DNA of 64,000 bases from Prosopocoilus inquinatus. Its lineage: Eukaryota > Arthropoda > Insecta > Coleoptera > Lucanidae. Location: contig CM069874.1 in the NCBI GenBank assembly GCA_036172665.1, positions 53,736,707 through 53,800,706 on the forward strand, in the 5' to 3' direction. Both the position numbers and the translations under genes were made by a program. Under the pieces are notes generated by a model. That model was not told the DNA's origin. It searched no databases and was given only the letters and a program-made list of their open reading frames with translations. This document shows, piece after piece, positions 21,090-30,845 of the stretch; positions within the stretch are counted from its first letter, which is position 1, and each line of letters opens with the position of its first letter.

Positions 21090-22329
21090 TTAGGTTCTTC
21101 GGAAAAAAATATCGTTTTTTCTCTAATTCAGAATGCTTGTATTAAGCGAAATATATTATATTAGATTAAACTATGCAATTGCCATTTTTCTTTGCCATTA
21201 TTCTGCCAGCATTTGTATTCCTCGATGATACCAGCCAAGTTCTCTAGAGTCAAGAAATTCTTGATATGCCGTATCGACTTCGCATTATTCATTAAAGTTT
21301 CTGTCTTTAAGGAAATGTTTCATCTAACAAAAAATATGGTAAACCGAAGGAGCAATGTCTGGACTTTATGCAGAAAGAGGAAGAAAAGTCCATCCAAGCT
21401 CCATCAGTTGTTATTGAGACCTAATTGTATTATGCGGTTTTGCATTATCCTGATGGTGGATCACGTGATTTGTATTTACTAATTCAGGTTACCTTAAACG
21501 TAAAATTTCGTGTACTTTGGTAGGTTGAGCACAACAGACTGCAGCATTAACTGTACGGACATGTGAAACAAGGTCAAAATGGATCACGCCAAAGATATTC
21601 CACCAAACGCTGAATATTACTGATCTTCATAAACGATCTTTGTTAACAACTGAAAAAGACACTTGTCGAAGATTAAGCCATTATTTATACCAGTAGGTAT
21701 TCTTAAAGGAATCCATATTTCTTCATAAATCATGATTTGTCACAGAAAACGATTGTGGCGGGGAGTTTGGAGTCATTTTGTACAAATGTTAAAGGTGTTT
21801 AGGTTGAGATTCATTTAAGTTATGTAAAATTGTTGTAGATCGTTTCATAATCGTACTACGACCTCTTAAGCGGCACCAAATGGTTGAATTGAATGCAGCT
21901 AACTCGTCTGACAATCGATATGTTGTAGTAACCGTATTTTCTTTAATAAATTGCAAAGAAAAATTGGGTAATCTTTAAAGGGCAACCCGAGGTACGACTC
22001 CTTCGAAGAGTAAAATCGCCATTTCTAAATTTAATAAATTCATATTGGGCATGTCTTAACATTAAGAGACTCTTTGTCTTCCTCTCACAGATATTCTAAT
22101 CCACTTGTGCAACCACTTTCCTTCTTAAACTCATATATCAATAGGTTCAAGAGTTCTTCGTATCTTTGTTTTTGCTCGTAAGAACACACAGACGATTAAG
22201 TACCGCTAATATTTGCGTAGTATATTGTTTACAGAAATATTTGCAAATAAAAAATTATATCTCGCTACCTTCGAAATATGAATTAGTTGATAAAGAAAAA
22301 AAAACGACATTTTATTCCGAACAACCTAA
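21090..22329 (-). mobile_element. Degenerate mariner element
   Basis: Ends TTAGGTTCTTCGGAAAAAAA and ATTTTATTCCGAACAACCTAA, with TA duplications at 21088-21089 and 22330-22331. At 1240 bp it has the standard mariner length. The transposase remnant inside is on the minus strand. Confidence 0.85.
21190..22250 (-). pseudogene. Mariner transposase remnant
   Basis: Conceptual minus-strand translation gives recognisable pieces in several frames. FIKFRNGDFTLRRSRTSGCP (near 22000) corresponds to the N-terminal DNA-binding domain. HHQDNAKPHN (near 21450) corresponds to the second catalytic Asp block. Numerous stops and frame changes show an old, dead copy. It fills the interior of the element bounded by mariner-type inverted repeats. 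Confidence 0.75.
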
Positions 22330-22378
22330 TACAAACATCTTATAAGGTAAATACAGTTGAAACCAACAGCAAGGAAAG

Positions 22379-22567
22379 GTAGACAAACTACAGTTTCCTG
22401 TAATTATTCTTTCTCAAAATGCCTTAGATTAAAGACGAATTCACAGATTTTACCAGCGTTTTCAACTTGTTCATTTTGAAGGCTTTTTTTAAATGTTATC
22501 TGTGAAGTCATCTTAAATCACTACCATTTTCAGAAAGAATAATTATAGAAAACTGTAGTTTGTCTAC
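22379..22567. mobile_element. Fold-back element 1 of 3
   Basis: GTAGACAAACTACAGTTTCC at the left pairs with AACTGTAGTTTGTCTAC at the right, with arms extending through AATTATTCTTTCT (~41 bp). The loop is about 105 bp. No clear target duplication. Confidence 0.65.
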
Positions 22568-22594
22568 TTGTTTTTGCTTCCGACTGAAAAGCCC

Positions 22595-22806
22595 GCAATA
22601 AACGATCATAAATTTCATGTAATTCAAGTCAAATTTTTAACAAAACGTAAATTTAAATATGTATTGCAACGAAATAGATGTTCAAAAAGTTTCAAATCTT
22701 GCGTATGAAAACTCCTATTAGTCTTTTTTCATCGCAATACTTGTTAAAATTTACGTTTTGTCAAAAATTTGACGTGAATTACATGAAATTTATGATCGTT
22801 TATTGC
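22595..22806. mobile_element. Fold-back element 2 of 3
   Basis: GCAATAAACGATCATAAATT at the left pairs with AATTTATGATCGTTTATTGC at the right. The arms are about 75 bp and continue through ACAAAACGTAAATTT. It starts only 27 bp after the previous palindrome ends. Confidence 0.7.
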
Positions 22807-22910
22807 CGGTATAAATCACGAAAGGAATGTTTAGCCACGAGAGCTTGCTCGAGTGAGCTAATTTCTCTTAAGCGAATTATTTACTGTTAAGGCACGAGTA
22901 CAATACATAG

Positions 22911-23040
22911 TTTTATCCAACACTTGTTTATAATGAAGTCATAATAATGCCAACTTTGAATAACTAGTGTTTTATAGACCACATAATATGTTCAAAATCG
23001 GTATTATTACGACTTCACAATATTCAGGTGTTGGATAAAA
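22911..23040. mobile_element. Fold-back element 3 of 3
   Basis: TTTTATCCAACACTTG...AATGAAGTCATAATAATGCC pairs with GGTATTATTACGACTTC...GTGTTGGATAAAA. A single arm of the same family is present near 39343-39365. Confidence 0.65.
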
Positions 23041-24203
23041 TAATTAATTTATTAATATTTGTTGATTTATTAATATTAATATTACAGTGTTGCCAATGAT
23101 GGATTATAATCGTATTAAAAAAAAATCTAAATTCGAATTTCAAAAAATGCGACTAAATGTTTCTGGCACAGAAAAATAATATTCTGAAAGGGTCAGGAAA
23201 GAGTGAAAACGGCATCAACCTATCTCTTTTCGTCTCTGAGTAATGGCAATTTTTCTTGAAAATATGGTGGATGCGCGGGCCAGGTATTAAATTAAATAAT
23301 TAATAATTCCTAGACGGTTGGAGTTAGGAAAATGCAGCTTTCACTGTTACTTAGCCCTCAGAGTCCCGGATAAGACAGACGCAATTCATCCAGCATTGTT
23401 CAAAGGTGAAGAAAATATTAAGTTTTAAGTTGAAAAAAAAAAATGTGTTTGTTTAAAAAATATAAAAACTAAATGTTTCTAAATAGCTTTCTCATTGAGT
23501 CATGAAACAATTAAATACAAAATGTAACTTTTGTCTTAAATTGTAGTAATTGCAATTGAATGTATTTATATTTCTGTCTTCGTTGAGTGATCGTTAAAAA
23601 AAGTTGCCACACCATGATCTCTTCGACAATCAGACCGGCAACTTTCTTCTCATAGCAACAACTTCTCGATATTTTGTGACCAGCCAGGCAACACAGCCGC
23701 TTATAATAATTAACGATTTAATTGCACATTAACGATTGACCGACAGTACGTCGACGGCGGCAATTTGTTTACGTAGTTTCATTAGACGTTTTGAAATCAG
23801 CCCCGTTTGTTCCTGTTGGCTGCTGGAGGCGCCCGCAAGTTACATAAACAGGAAAAGTCCGTCGAAGAAAAAGAATAGTTAGCTGCGCATATTTATTGGC
23901 CGGTTCGTTTTACGCCGAGACATTCTCTTGTAAAAGTTATGCAAATTTTACCTTTCCATTTCGTAACAGGTGCAGTGATACTCGCCCTCCATTACTTCGG
24001 AGGCTGAACTAATGTCTAATGTCTTTGGATTATAATTCATTTGTAATGTAATTCATTTCGTAGATTTATTTTGGTACCTTGTATTAAGGGAGCAACACAG
24101 TAATGAAGACAGGCCACCATACAAGGTATCTCTAAATTCCGTGAATATAGGTTAACAACAGACTTCGGAGTTCAAAATAAAACAATTTAAACAAACTTAT
24201 CTA
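23041..24203. other. Mostly unique, includes a balanced-composition block
   Basis: Bases about 23590-24010 are less AT-rich than the rest and match no repeat in the window. No ORF or splice-flanked exon is evident. This is the best candidate for host non-coding regulatory sequence in the left half; the surrounding bases are plain AT-rich spacer. Confidence 0.3.
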
Positions 24204-24499
24204 CACTGTGTCCACGAATTTTCTGCAATAGAAGAAAAACTTTTTTATTTTAAGTTTTATGAAAAAAAGTTATTCTATATAAAAACTTTTGCTTGCATTA
24301 AAACCTACAAAAATGATAGAAAATTTCACAAACTGCCGCCTTTATGGCTTTAAATACAAAAAACATGCTTACTTACTTTCAAAAATTTGTTCAAGTTCAA
24401 ATTACATTCAGAATTATCGCATGACCCGGATCTGTCAAAATGATTATTGAAACTTATTCCTTAAGCTCTTGTTGATAATTAATACCTCTAGTTAAAGAT

Positions 24500-24887
24500 A
24501 TGGGAAATGATAAAATTATTAGCCCTTATTGTTTTGGAAGAAAATTTGAATCAATTCAGTTATTTGCAAATGTTGGAAAATTTTGCTTTGCCGTCACTGG
24601 CGGTGTGAGTTTGGAAAACGTTTATTTTCAACATGATAAATGTCCTGCACATTCAAAAAATTTAATTACATTGCATTGGTCATGGTACAAATTCAGAAAT
24701 TTTAAATGAAAACATTCCAACGGTAATTAGTGAAATAGAAATTGAAACGTTAAGAAACGTGTATACGGAATTTAGGTACAGGGTAGAAAAGTGCGTAGAG
24801 GTGGATGGGGATTACATTGAATATTCTTTTCCCATATTAGAAACTAATAAAAAAATTTGTGTAATTTATAAGGGCAAACTAAAATAG
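24500..24887 (+). pseudogene. C-terminal transposase remnant
   Basis: Two frames show the last third of a Tc1/mariner-type transposase. VYFQHDKCPAHSKNLI holds the second catalytic Asp. EFRYRVEKCVEVDGDYIEYS is the C-terminal block that in intact relatives ends near EHL. The third Asp region between them is deleted. Dead copy belonging to the element that starts at 24204. Confidence 0.7.
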
Positions 24888-24950
24888 TAAAGGAGACTGT
24901 GGTTTAAGAGATAATTGAAATTAACCTCCGCCCACAATAATTTTTATATC

Positions 24951-24993
24951 CATAGATACGCATTTCGGCAGCTAAGCTGCCATCTTCAGTACG
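24951..24993 (-). ncRNA. Hammerhead-like motif, PLE-A left terminal repeat
   Basis: On the minus strand: helix I CGTA/TATG, core CTGAAGA, helix II GGCAGC/GCTGCC with a TTA loop, GAAA, and short helix III AT/AT around GCGT, with a TC cleavage site. One extra T sits between core and helix II. Relative to the copy at 51008-51051 (CGTA/TACG), helix I keeps pairing through a G-U wobble. Confidence 0.5.
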
Positions 24994-25212
24994 CTACCAA
25001 CTTAAAAGCACTAAAAAATGCCTAAAAACAACCTAATCACACTGACAAAATCATAAAAATGTTAAAACTAACAACAATCTAATCATCCTAAAAGATATAT
25101 ACGTCTAAATGTAAGTAAATATAAATTAATATGTGAAAATCTAAAATAAACTATATATGTTATAAAAAATTTTGTGCCAATCGTTTTTGATTGCAGTGAG
25201 AACCTCGAGCAG

Positions 25213-25259
25213 CCTCTGGACAGCTGTTTCAGCCCTGCTTGGGGCTTCTTCAGCAGAAA
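25213..25259 (-). ncRNA. Hammerhead ribozyme motif (312-bp family)
   Basis: Identical over the ribozyme to the copy at 16140-16186: core CTGAAGA (complement of 25247-25253), helix II AGCCC/GGGCT, GAAA, palindromic ACAGCTGT, cleavage after TC, helix I TTTCTG/CAGAGG. All core nucleotides intact. Confidence 0.75.
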
Positions 25260-25777
25260 CGTAGCTCGACATTCCCACTGCAGACCAAAAACGACTTGCC
25301 CAATTTATTCGCAAATGCGATGTAAGAATGATGAACATATAAAATAGCGACATCTTACTATCGCTTTTTGACCTAACATTGCAGTAGGATAGACAAATTG
25401 AAGCGGGATTTGCTCCTAATGAGTCCCCCATGCAAGGCGGCCATGCTTGCTGTCAAAGCATAATGAAAGATTTTAGAAAAATTTTTGTGCAAATCGTTTT
25501 TGATTGCAGTGAGAACCTCGAGCAGCCTCTAGACAAAAAACGATTTGCACAAAAATTTTTCTAAAATATTTCATTATGCTTTGACAGCAAGCATGGCCGC
25601 CTTGCATGGGGGACTCATTAGGAGCAAATCCCGCTTCAATTTGTCTATCCTACTGCAATGTTAGGTCAAAAAGCGATAGTAAGATGTCGCTATTTTATAT
25701 GTTCATCATTCTTACATCGCATTTGCGAATAAATTGGGCAAGTCGTTTTTGGTCTGCAGTGGGAATGTCGAGCTACG

Positions 25778-25824
25778 TTTCTGCTGAAGAAGCCCGAAGC
25801 AGGTCTGAAACAGCTGTCCAGAGG
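25778..25824 (+). ncRNA. Hammerhead ribozyme motif with a helix II mismatch
   Basis: Same fold as the neighbouring minus-strand copy, with core CTGAAGA at 25784-25790 and GAAA at 25807-25810. Helix II is AGCCC/GGTCT, placing a C-U mismatch in the middle. Probably weakened. Confidence 0.55.
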
Positions 25825-26517
25825 CTGCTCGAGGTTCTCACTGCAATCAAAAACGATTTGCACAAAATTTTTCTAAAATCTTTCATTATGCTTTGACAGC
25901 AAGCATGGCCGCCTTGCATGGGGGACTCATTAGGAGCAAATCCCGCTTCAATTTGTATATCCTACTGCAATGTTAGGTCAAAAAGCGATAGTAAGATGTC
26001 GCTATTTTATATATATATGTTATGTATAAATCGGAAAAGAAAAATTATGTGAACACCTAAAATTAACTGTCAGATACCTTACAAATAAGAGCTAACCAAA
26101 CAACACGGAAATGCGGAAATAAATAGTCCAAAGACCCCGAAAAACCTTCTTATTCTAACGAATAAATGAGTATGTAATTCCCTGTTATTTGATACATAAA
26201 GACCTAAGAATCCTGAAAAATAAAATAAAATATATATATTAGCTATAAATCGTCAAAAAACAACCTACAGATAAGAGCAAATCACACCCACACACCGCAA
26301 GTTTAGAGCACTTTAGGAAAATTTTATCTCAGAGAGTCCTCTCCTTGTGCAATATCCAGTGCTAATGCGCTTAGCTGTCTCTAACACCCTTTTATATATG
26401 ATTTAGGTAGCGACATCTAGCGGATGATTTCTGACATACAAGTACGACATCTAGCGGCCAATTTTTGACTTAAGATATATATATCTAAATACGAACCATC
26501 AAATAACAACCTACAAA

Positions 26518-27592
26518 TTAGAGTAAATCAAATAATACAGAATTAGGTATTGGTCCTTTGTCTGAATTCATTAAATTGTTTTTATTTTTCCGAATAAGAA
26601 TACTTTCGTTTACATGTAATTCCCTATTATTTGAAACTTCCTTAATGAGTTTTAAATTATCCTCAATAATATTATGTCCTGTATTGTAAATATGTTGTGC
26701 AACACTTGATTTATCAAACCTATTACACCTGCAGTAACTTAAATGTTCTTCAAAGCGTGTTAATATATTTCTTTTTGTTTGTCCAATATATTTACTAGTA
26801 CATTCGTTACACTTAATTTCATAAATTCCAGATTTCTGTTCAACATCAACTTTATCTTTCGGGTTTCCCAATAAATTCTTTATGGTATCGTTAGTCGAAA
26901 AACCTAATCGTAAGTTTTGGGTTTTAAAAATATGTTTTAAACCTTAGCTAATCTTCCTAATCACATTATCTACTATTTGAGGGGTATAGCCGTTGTGAAC
27001 CGCAACATTTTTAATATAATTAAGTTCTTTATCATATCGGGGTTTAGTAAGTAGAAAAGAGAGTAATCTTCAACCAGCTTGTATTTGTATCTTTACGATA
27101 AATGTCGATTTCTAATTCATTTCTCTTGTTTCTAATTATACGAGTGTCTAAAAAGGAAATCGCACCGTTTTCTTCCTTTTCGTATGTAAATTTAATACTT
27201 TCAAATTTTGAATTTAATTTTCCTATAAAATCCTCCAAATCACACTTCTTGGTATCAAAAATAGCAAAAATGTCATCCACATAACGTAAACAAATTCTTG
27301 GAAAATATTGATCATTATCTCTTACGTCATTTTCGAATTTACTCATAAAAAAATTGGCCAAAAACGGTGAAAAACAGTTACCCATTGCGGTCTCTTGAAC
27401 TTGTTCAAAATACTCACCATTTATTTGAAAACAATTCTGAAACATGCAAAGAGATGTGAGCCTGACGTATTCCTCCAATTTATCTTAATCTACATTATTA
27501 ACCGTCAGTAGTTCCCGCAAATAAGTTAGTGTTTCAGGTATGGGCACACTAGGAAATAAGGATTGAACATCAAACGAGGACGAGAACTTTAC
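26518..27592 (-). pseudogene. PLE-A reverse transcriptase/GIY-YIG remnant, minus copy
   Basis: From 5' to 3' on the minus strand: RT motif A region SFDVQSLFPSVPIPETL (near 27570) followed by a stop; RT motif B region ETAMGNCFSPFLANFFMSKF; motif C RYVDDIFAIF (Asp pair intact); GAISFLDTRIIRN. There is then a deletion/frameshift near 27060, and finally the GIY-YIG nuclease part GIYEIKCNECTSKYIGQT with ARG-type NILTRFEEHL and SSVAQHIYNTGHNI (26518-26871). RT plus C-terminal GIY-YIG is the PLE signature. The 5' half of the protein is missing and the copy cannot be functional. Confidence 0.88.
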
Positions 27593-27595
27593 AAG

Positions 27596-28365
27596 AAGGG
27601 GAAATTATGGTCTCGTTTGATGTTCAATCCTTATTTCATAATGATCAGTATTTTCCAAGAATTTGGTTAGGTTATGTGGATGACATTTTTGCTATTTTTG
27701 ATTTTATAGGAAAATTAAATTCAAAATTTGAAAGTATTAAATTTACATACGAAAAGGAAGAAAACGGTGCGATTTCCTTTTTAGACACTCGTATAATTAG
27801 AAACAGGAGAAATGAATTAGAAACCGACATTTATCGTAAAAATACAAATACAAGCTGGTTTATAATTAATGAATCTCAACATTCTGTACAACACAAACTC
27901 GCCGCTCTAAATTTTTTAGTAAATAGATTACTCTCTTTTCCACTTACTAAACCCCGATATGATAAAGAACTTAATTATATTAAAAATGTTGCGGTTTATA
28001 ACGGCTATACCCCTCAAATAGTAGATAATGTGATTAGGAAGATTAGCTATAGGAAACAGGTCCAAAATTCTAGCACTTTAACGGCAACTTCATCTCTAGG
28101 AAAATTTGTTAAAATGCCTTTCGATCCGTTTTGCACCAAAGGTTTAAAACATATTTTTTAAACCCAAAACTTACGATTAGGTTTTTCAACTAACAATACC
28201 ATAAAGAATTTATTGGGAAACCCGAAAGATAAAGTTGATGTTGAACAGAAATCTGGAATTTATGAAATTAAGTGTAACGGATGTACTAGTAAATATATTG
28301 GACAAACAAAAAGAAATATATTAACACGCTTTAAAGAACATTTAAGTCACTACAGGTATAATACG
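27596..28365 (+). pseudogene. PLE-A reverse transcriptase/GIY-YIG remnant, plus copy
   Basis: It opens MVSFDVQSLFH at 27607, then jumps by deletion to NDQYFPRIWLGYVDDIFAIF (motif C), skipping motif B. The thumb region is intact (GAISFLDTRIIRN, QHKLAALNFLVNRLLSFPLT), ending at a stop at 28159-28161. Out of frame, the nuclease start (GIYEIKCNGCTSKYIGQT) continues to about 28352. It shares near-identical sequence with the minus copy over the overlapping part, so the two arose together or by one event. Non-functional. Confidence 0.85.
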
Positions 28366-28405
28366 TTGTACTGAAGATGGCAGCTTAGCTGCGAAATACG
28401 TATCT
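28366..28405 (+). ncRNA. Hammerhead-like motif, PLE-A right terminal repeat
   Basis: Core CTGAAGA at 28371-28377, helix II GCAGC/GCTGC, GAAA, helix III AT(ACGT)AT, TC cleavage site. The upstream sequence differs from the other copies so helix I pairs poorly. Likely inactive. Confidence 0.4.
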
Positions 28406-28609
28406 AAGGATATAAAAATTATTGTGGGCGAAGGTTAATTTCAGTTATTTATAAGGGCAACTTAATTGCGGTTACAATTTTTTAACAAAGGAAATGCTTG
28501 AAACAGTGGAAACAATTAAGAATACACCAAAATTACATTTCCCTCTACCACTGCAGAAAATCTGTGGACACACTGTATATCCGACACTGCTTCTTTAAAC
28601 CGGTATTCT

Positions 28610-28975
28610 TTTTCAAATTTCTTGCCAAACCGTTTATTTTTTTCTGGTTCATATTCGATTGCAGGTAATTTTTAATTATTTTTAATTTAGAAAATGTTAT
28701 CTCACCCTTAGCAAGTGAAACAAGTAAAGTTAATAGAATTCTCGATGTAATCAGTGCATTTGGAACAAGTTCTTCAAGGTTGTGATTATAAATCCACTTT
28801 AAAACCGTCTCCGGTGTACTTACATCGCTTATTTTTCAAGACAACAATTTCAGTTCTATTTCCAGTTCTTCCACTTCAATGTCTTTCTTTTCTTTGTCAT
28901 TTAATGTTTTTTCTAATGATTTATATTTTTCTTTCAGTTCTCTGTCCTACATTTTATCATGGCATTGAATATAAT
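28610..28975 (-). pseudogene. hAT-type transposase, C-terminal dimerisation domain remnant
   Basis: Minus-strand translation gives KISDVSTPETVLKWIYNHN, then SRILLTLLVSLAKGEITFSK and LKIIKNYLQSNMNQKKINGL, the conserved C-terminal hAT dimerisation region (in relatives ...LRILLT.PVSVASAERSFSKLKLIK). Upstream is a Lys/Glu-rich stretch (DKEKKDIEVEELEIELK). Stops interrupt it and no catalytic residues are present. It could derive from a hAT element or a domesticated zinc-finger relative. Orientation is opposite to the flanking relic. Confidence 0.8.
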
Positions 28976-29003
28976 AGGTACAAAAATTCAAATGGCTTCG
29001 AGA

Positions 29004-29129
29004 CGCCTTGCATGGGAGGACTTGTTATGTAGCAAACTGGCTTCAATTTGTCAATCCTAATGCAATGGCAGATCAAAAAGCGATCGTAGGATGTCGCTGT
29101 TTAAACTATTCGTTAATAATTAAAATAAT
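29004..29129 (+). repeat. Fragment of the hammerhead-repeat family
   Basis: CGCCTTGCATGGGAGGAC through CAAAAAGCGATCGTAGGATG and GTCGCTGTTTAAACTATTCG. Same subfamily as 5562-5697. No ribozyme part and no clear target duplication. Confidence 0.6.
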
Positions 29130-30209
29130 AACGGGATGTTCTGATTAATAAAACTAACTCCGTACAGAGCAGAGCGCCCAAAATACTTGTGGTACTCCAT
29201 AAACAAACGGAAGAGACGAAGACATATTATTATTATACAGCGTGTCCTGTAACTGTGTGCAAATTAAAAAACCTCAGTATAATTACACGAAATGCTTATA
29301 ACTTAAACGGGTATTATTTATTGGTTACCGTATCATACCCAAAAAATTTCGGATGGACCACTTGTTTGGAACTGCTGAAATGTGCGAGAAAGATGGGAAG
29401 GTCAACTTCGCCTTCCTCTTGGTATGAACACGACCACCGATACCGCACTCGATCTTCAACGCAGCGTTTCGTAAAATAATCATTGATATCGTTTATTAAT
29501 TATTTTATTTAAAATTTAGGCAAGCGCTTTAAAAATGCTCTTCCTTCACCCTTTTACGTAAATAAACTTTTGCTGTAATCCCACTGCTAGCTATGAAAGT
29601 GTTACTACTTACGGTCCATGGAAAAAAAGTAATTTTTTATAAGTCTATTAAAAATAATATGGAATGAGAAATTACAATTTGTTTATACCTCGCTTTTAAT
29701 TTGTTCGGCATTTACGAACCGCAGCTTCTTGGATTGCACTAGTTTTTTAATTTAAAAATACTTAAACTTGTAATTACTTGCAGTGAAGTTAATTTAAATT
29801 GTAAACGTTTTGATTGACCAGCTGATCGGAGCGGCTGTTTTACGTCGTTCGTGCTCAAGATCAAGTGCAGTACTAACCGGCCCTGGCCTACTTCGGCTTC
29901 GGGTCCTAATTGAAGAGGCGACCGCGTTCCACTTTTAGCTATGCCAGCAGTTCTCAAACGGTTTAGTGAAAATCTGCCACTGCGTTTTTCTCGAAAACTA
30001 TTAAATTTTTGTTGAAAACATATGAGTTCAATCGTTGCCATTTATGGTGATATATTACAGGTTTAAATATTTGCACTCAGTAAAATTGTATGTAACAAAA
30101 TACGGAAGAACACACTGTATTTTAGAGAAGAAAATGGCACAGAATTTGCCTAGATTAATTGAGTTTTAAATTTACGTGCAGGATCTGCCCGAGAACAGTT
30201 GCTCAACTA
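29130..30209. other. No recognisable gene
   Basis: Bases about 29810-29960 are less AT-rich and match no repeat here. ORFs on both strands (29189-29479 plus, 29739-30041 minus) show no domain or coding-like pattern. Confidence 0.35.
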
Positions 30210-30212
30210 TAA

Positions 30213-30423
30213 GGCGGCATTCGCACGAGCGTTTTCTTAAACGTTCAAGTGCTCGCTTTCTGTCGTCCTGAATCATATCATATCAGATTTAATGGTTATG
30301 TTCACATTGAAAAAAAGAAGTTTAGTACGAACGCTATATATATTTAAACCGATAAGTTCTATTCACTACGTTAGAAAAAGCGAGCGCTTGAACGTTTTAG
30401 AAAACGTTCGTGCGAACGCCGCC
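30213..30423. mobile_element. 211-bp PIF/Harbinger-type MITE
   Basis: GGCGGCATTCGCACGAGCG at the left, CGTTCGTGCGAACGCCGCC at the right, inverted repeats of ~50 bp continuing through AAACGTTCAAG. Flanked by the 3-bp duplication TAA (30210-30212 and 30424-30426), the TWA preference typical of PIF/Harbinger. Confidence 0.8.
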
Positions 30424-30836
30424 TAAGGACTTGTAAAACAACGAACGGTACAAACAGTTGCGTCGCTTTCGGAGGCATTCAGCTGTTTTCAAGGCAGACA
30501 CGTGTACATACCTTCACGTATGCATACAATAAGTTGTATGTAAATACATGCATGCCAAAGCTGGCCGACCAATATGTGACGCTTCGCCGACCCTGACGTC
30601 ATTTTCAGGGCCACCCCTGCAAACGTGTTGGTAATTACATTCAAATGTTCTTGTTCACGTGCGGACAAATAGGAAAAGTGTGAAGCTCATAAACCGTAAG
30701 GTTTCACATTAGGAAAATTCGAGGGTAATTACTTTTTAAATTTTGATTTTTTAAAATAAGTGCAACACTTCTGAACATCACAAAGACGATAAACTGCCAA
30801 TTTTAAATGACCTTACTTTAAGCGCACATATTGTCC
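30424..30836. other. Unique-looking, moderately GC-rich sequence
   Basis: Bases 30440-30640 contain several CG dinucleotides and a CRE-like TGACGTCA at about 30594. No ORF or repeat match; could be host regulatory sequence. Confidence 0.25.
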
Positions 30837-30845
30837 ACATATTAA

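Larger units (their letters stand above)
25164..26011. mobile_element. Inverted hammerhead-repeat composite (312-bp unit), 12-bp target duplication
   Basis: Flanked by TATATATGTTAT at 25152-25163 and 26012-26023. It comprises a minus-strand stretch of one full unit plus about 70 nt (25164-25533) joined to about 1.5 plus-strand units (25534-26011). The unit length from repeated landmarks on the plus side (GGACTCATTA at 25611 and 25923) is 312 bp. The minus stretch begins (in its own sense) GTCTAGAGG, within 3 nt of the predicted ribozyme cleavage point. No reverse transcriptase is encoded; mobilisation by a PLE is inferred. Confidence 0.85.
24878..28446. mobile_element. PLE-A: head-to-head Penelope-like element with inverted terminal repeats
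   Basis: Flanked by a 14-bp duplication ATTTATAAGGGCAA (24864-24877 and 28447-28460). A minus-strand partial copy (down to 24878) and a plus-strand partial copy (to 28446) meet at about 27594, where ATTGAACATCAAACGAG is mirrored. Each outer end carries the same terminal sequence with a hammerhead-like motif and AATTGAAATTAACC. Only the left end has the additional ACTAAAATAGTAAAGGAG tail. The 3' region of the minus copy hosts the 848-bp hammerhead-repeat insert. Confidence 0.85.
24204..28575 (+). mobile_element. Tc1/mariner-superfamily relic split by a PLE insertion
   Basis: Left end CACTGTGTCCACGAATTTTC and right end AGATTTTCT...GTGTCCACAG as its inverse complement (right end read as CTGTGGACACACTG), flanked by TA (24202-24203 and 28576-28577). 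About 800 bp of the element remain (24204-24877 and 28461-28575). The 3.57-kb PLE complex with its 14-bp duplication lies between. The transposase remnant is on the plus strand. Confidence 0.8.

Noticed and set aside
25606..25896. A 96-codon ORF repeated on both strands within the 312-bp units (also 25141-25431, minus); unit length divisible by three
   Set aside because: The three amino-acid differences between the two copies all come from non-synonymous changes, the frame runs straight through the ribozyme, and the 32-kb copy breaks it. It is better explained as RNA-constrained sequence than as a protein.
25164..26023. Regular repeats near 25-26 kb considered as a CRISPR-like or satellite array
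   Set aside because: Units are ~312 bp, inverted rather than spaced by unique spacers, in a eukaryotic genome, and bounded by target duplications.
29189..29479. Plus-strand 96-codon ORF
   Set aside because: Composition and residues look random; no motif, no conserved copy, no gene context.
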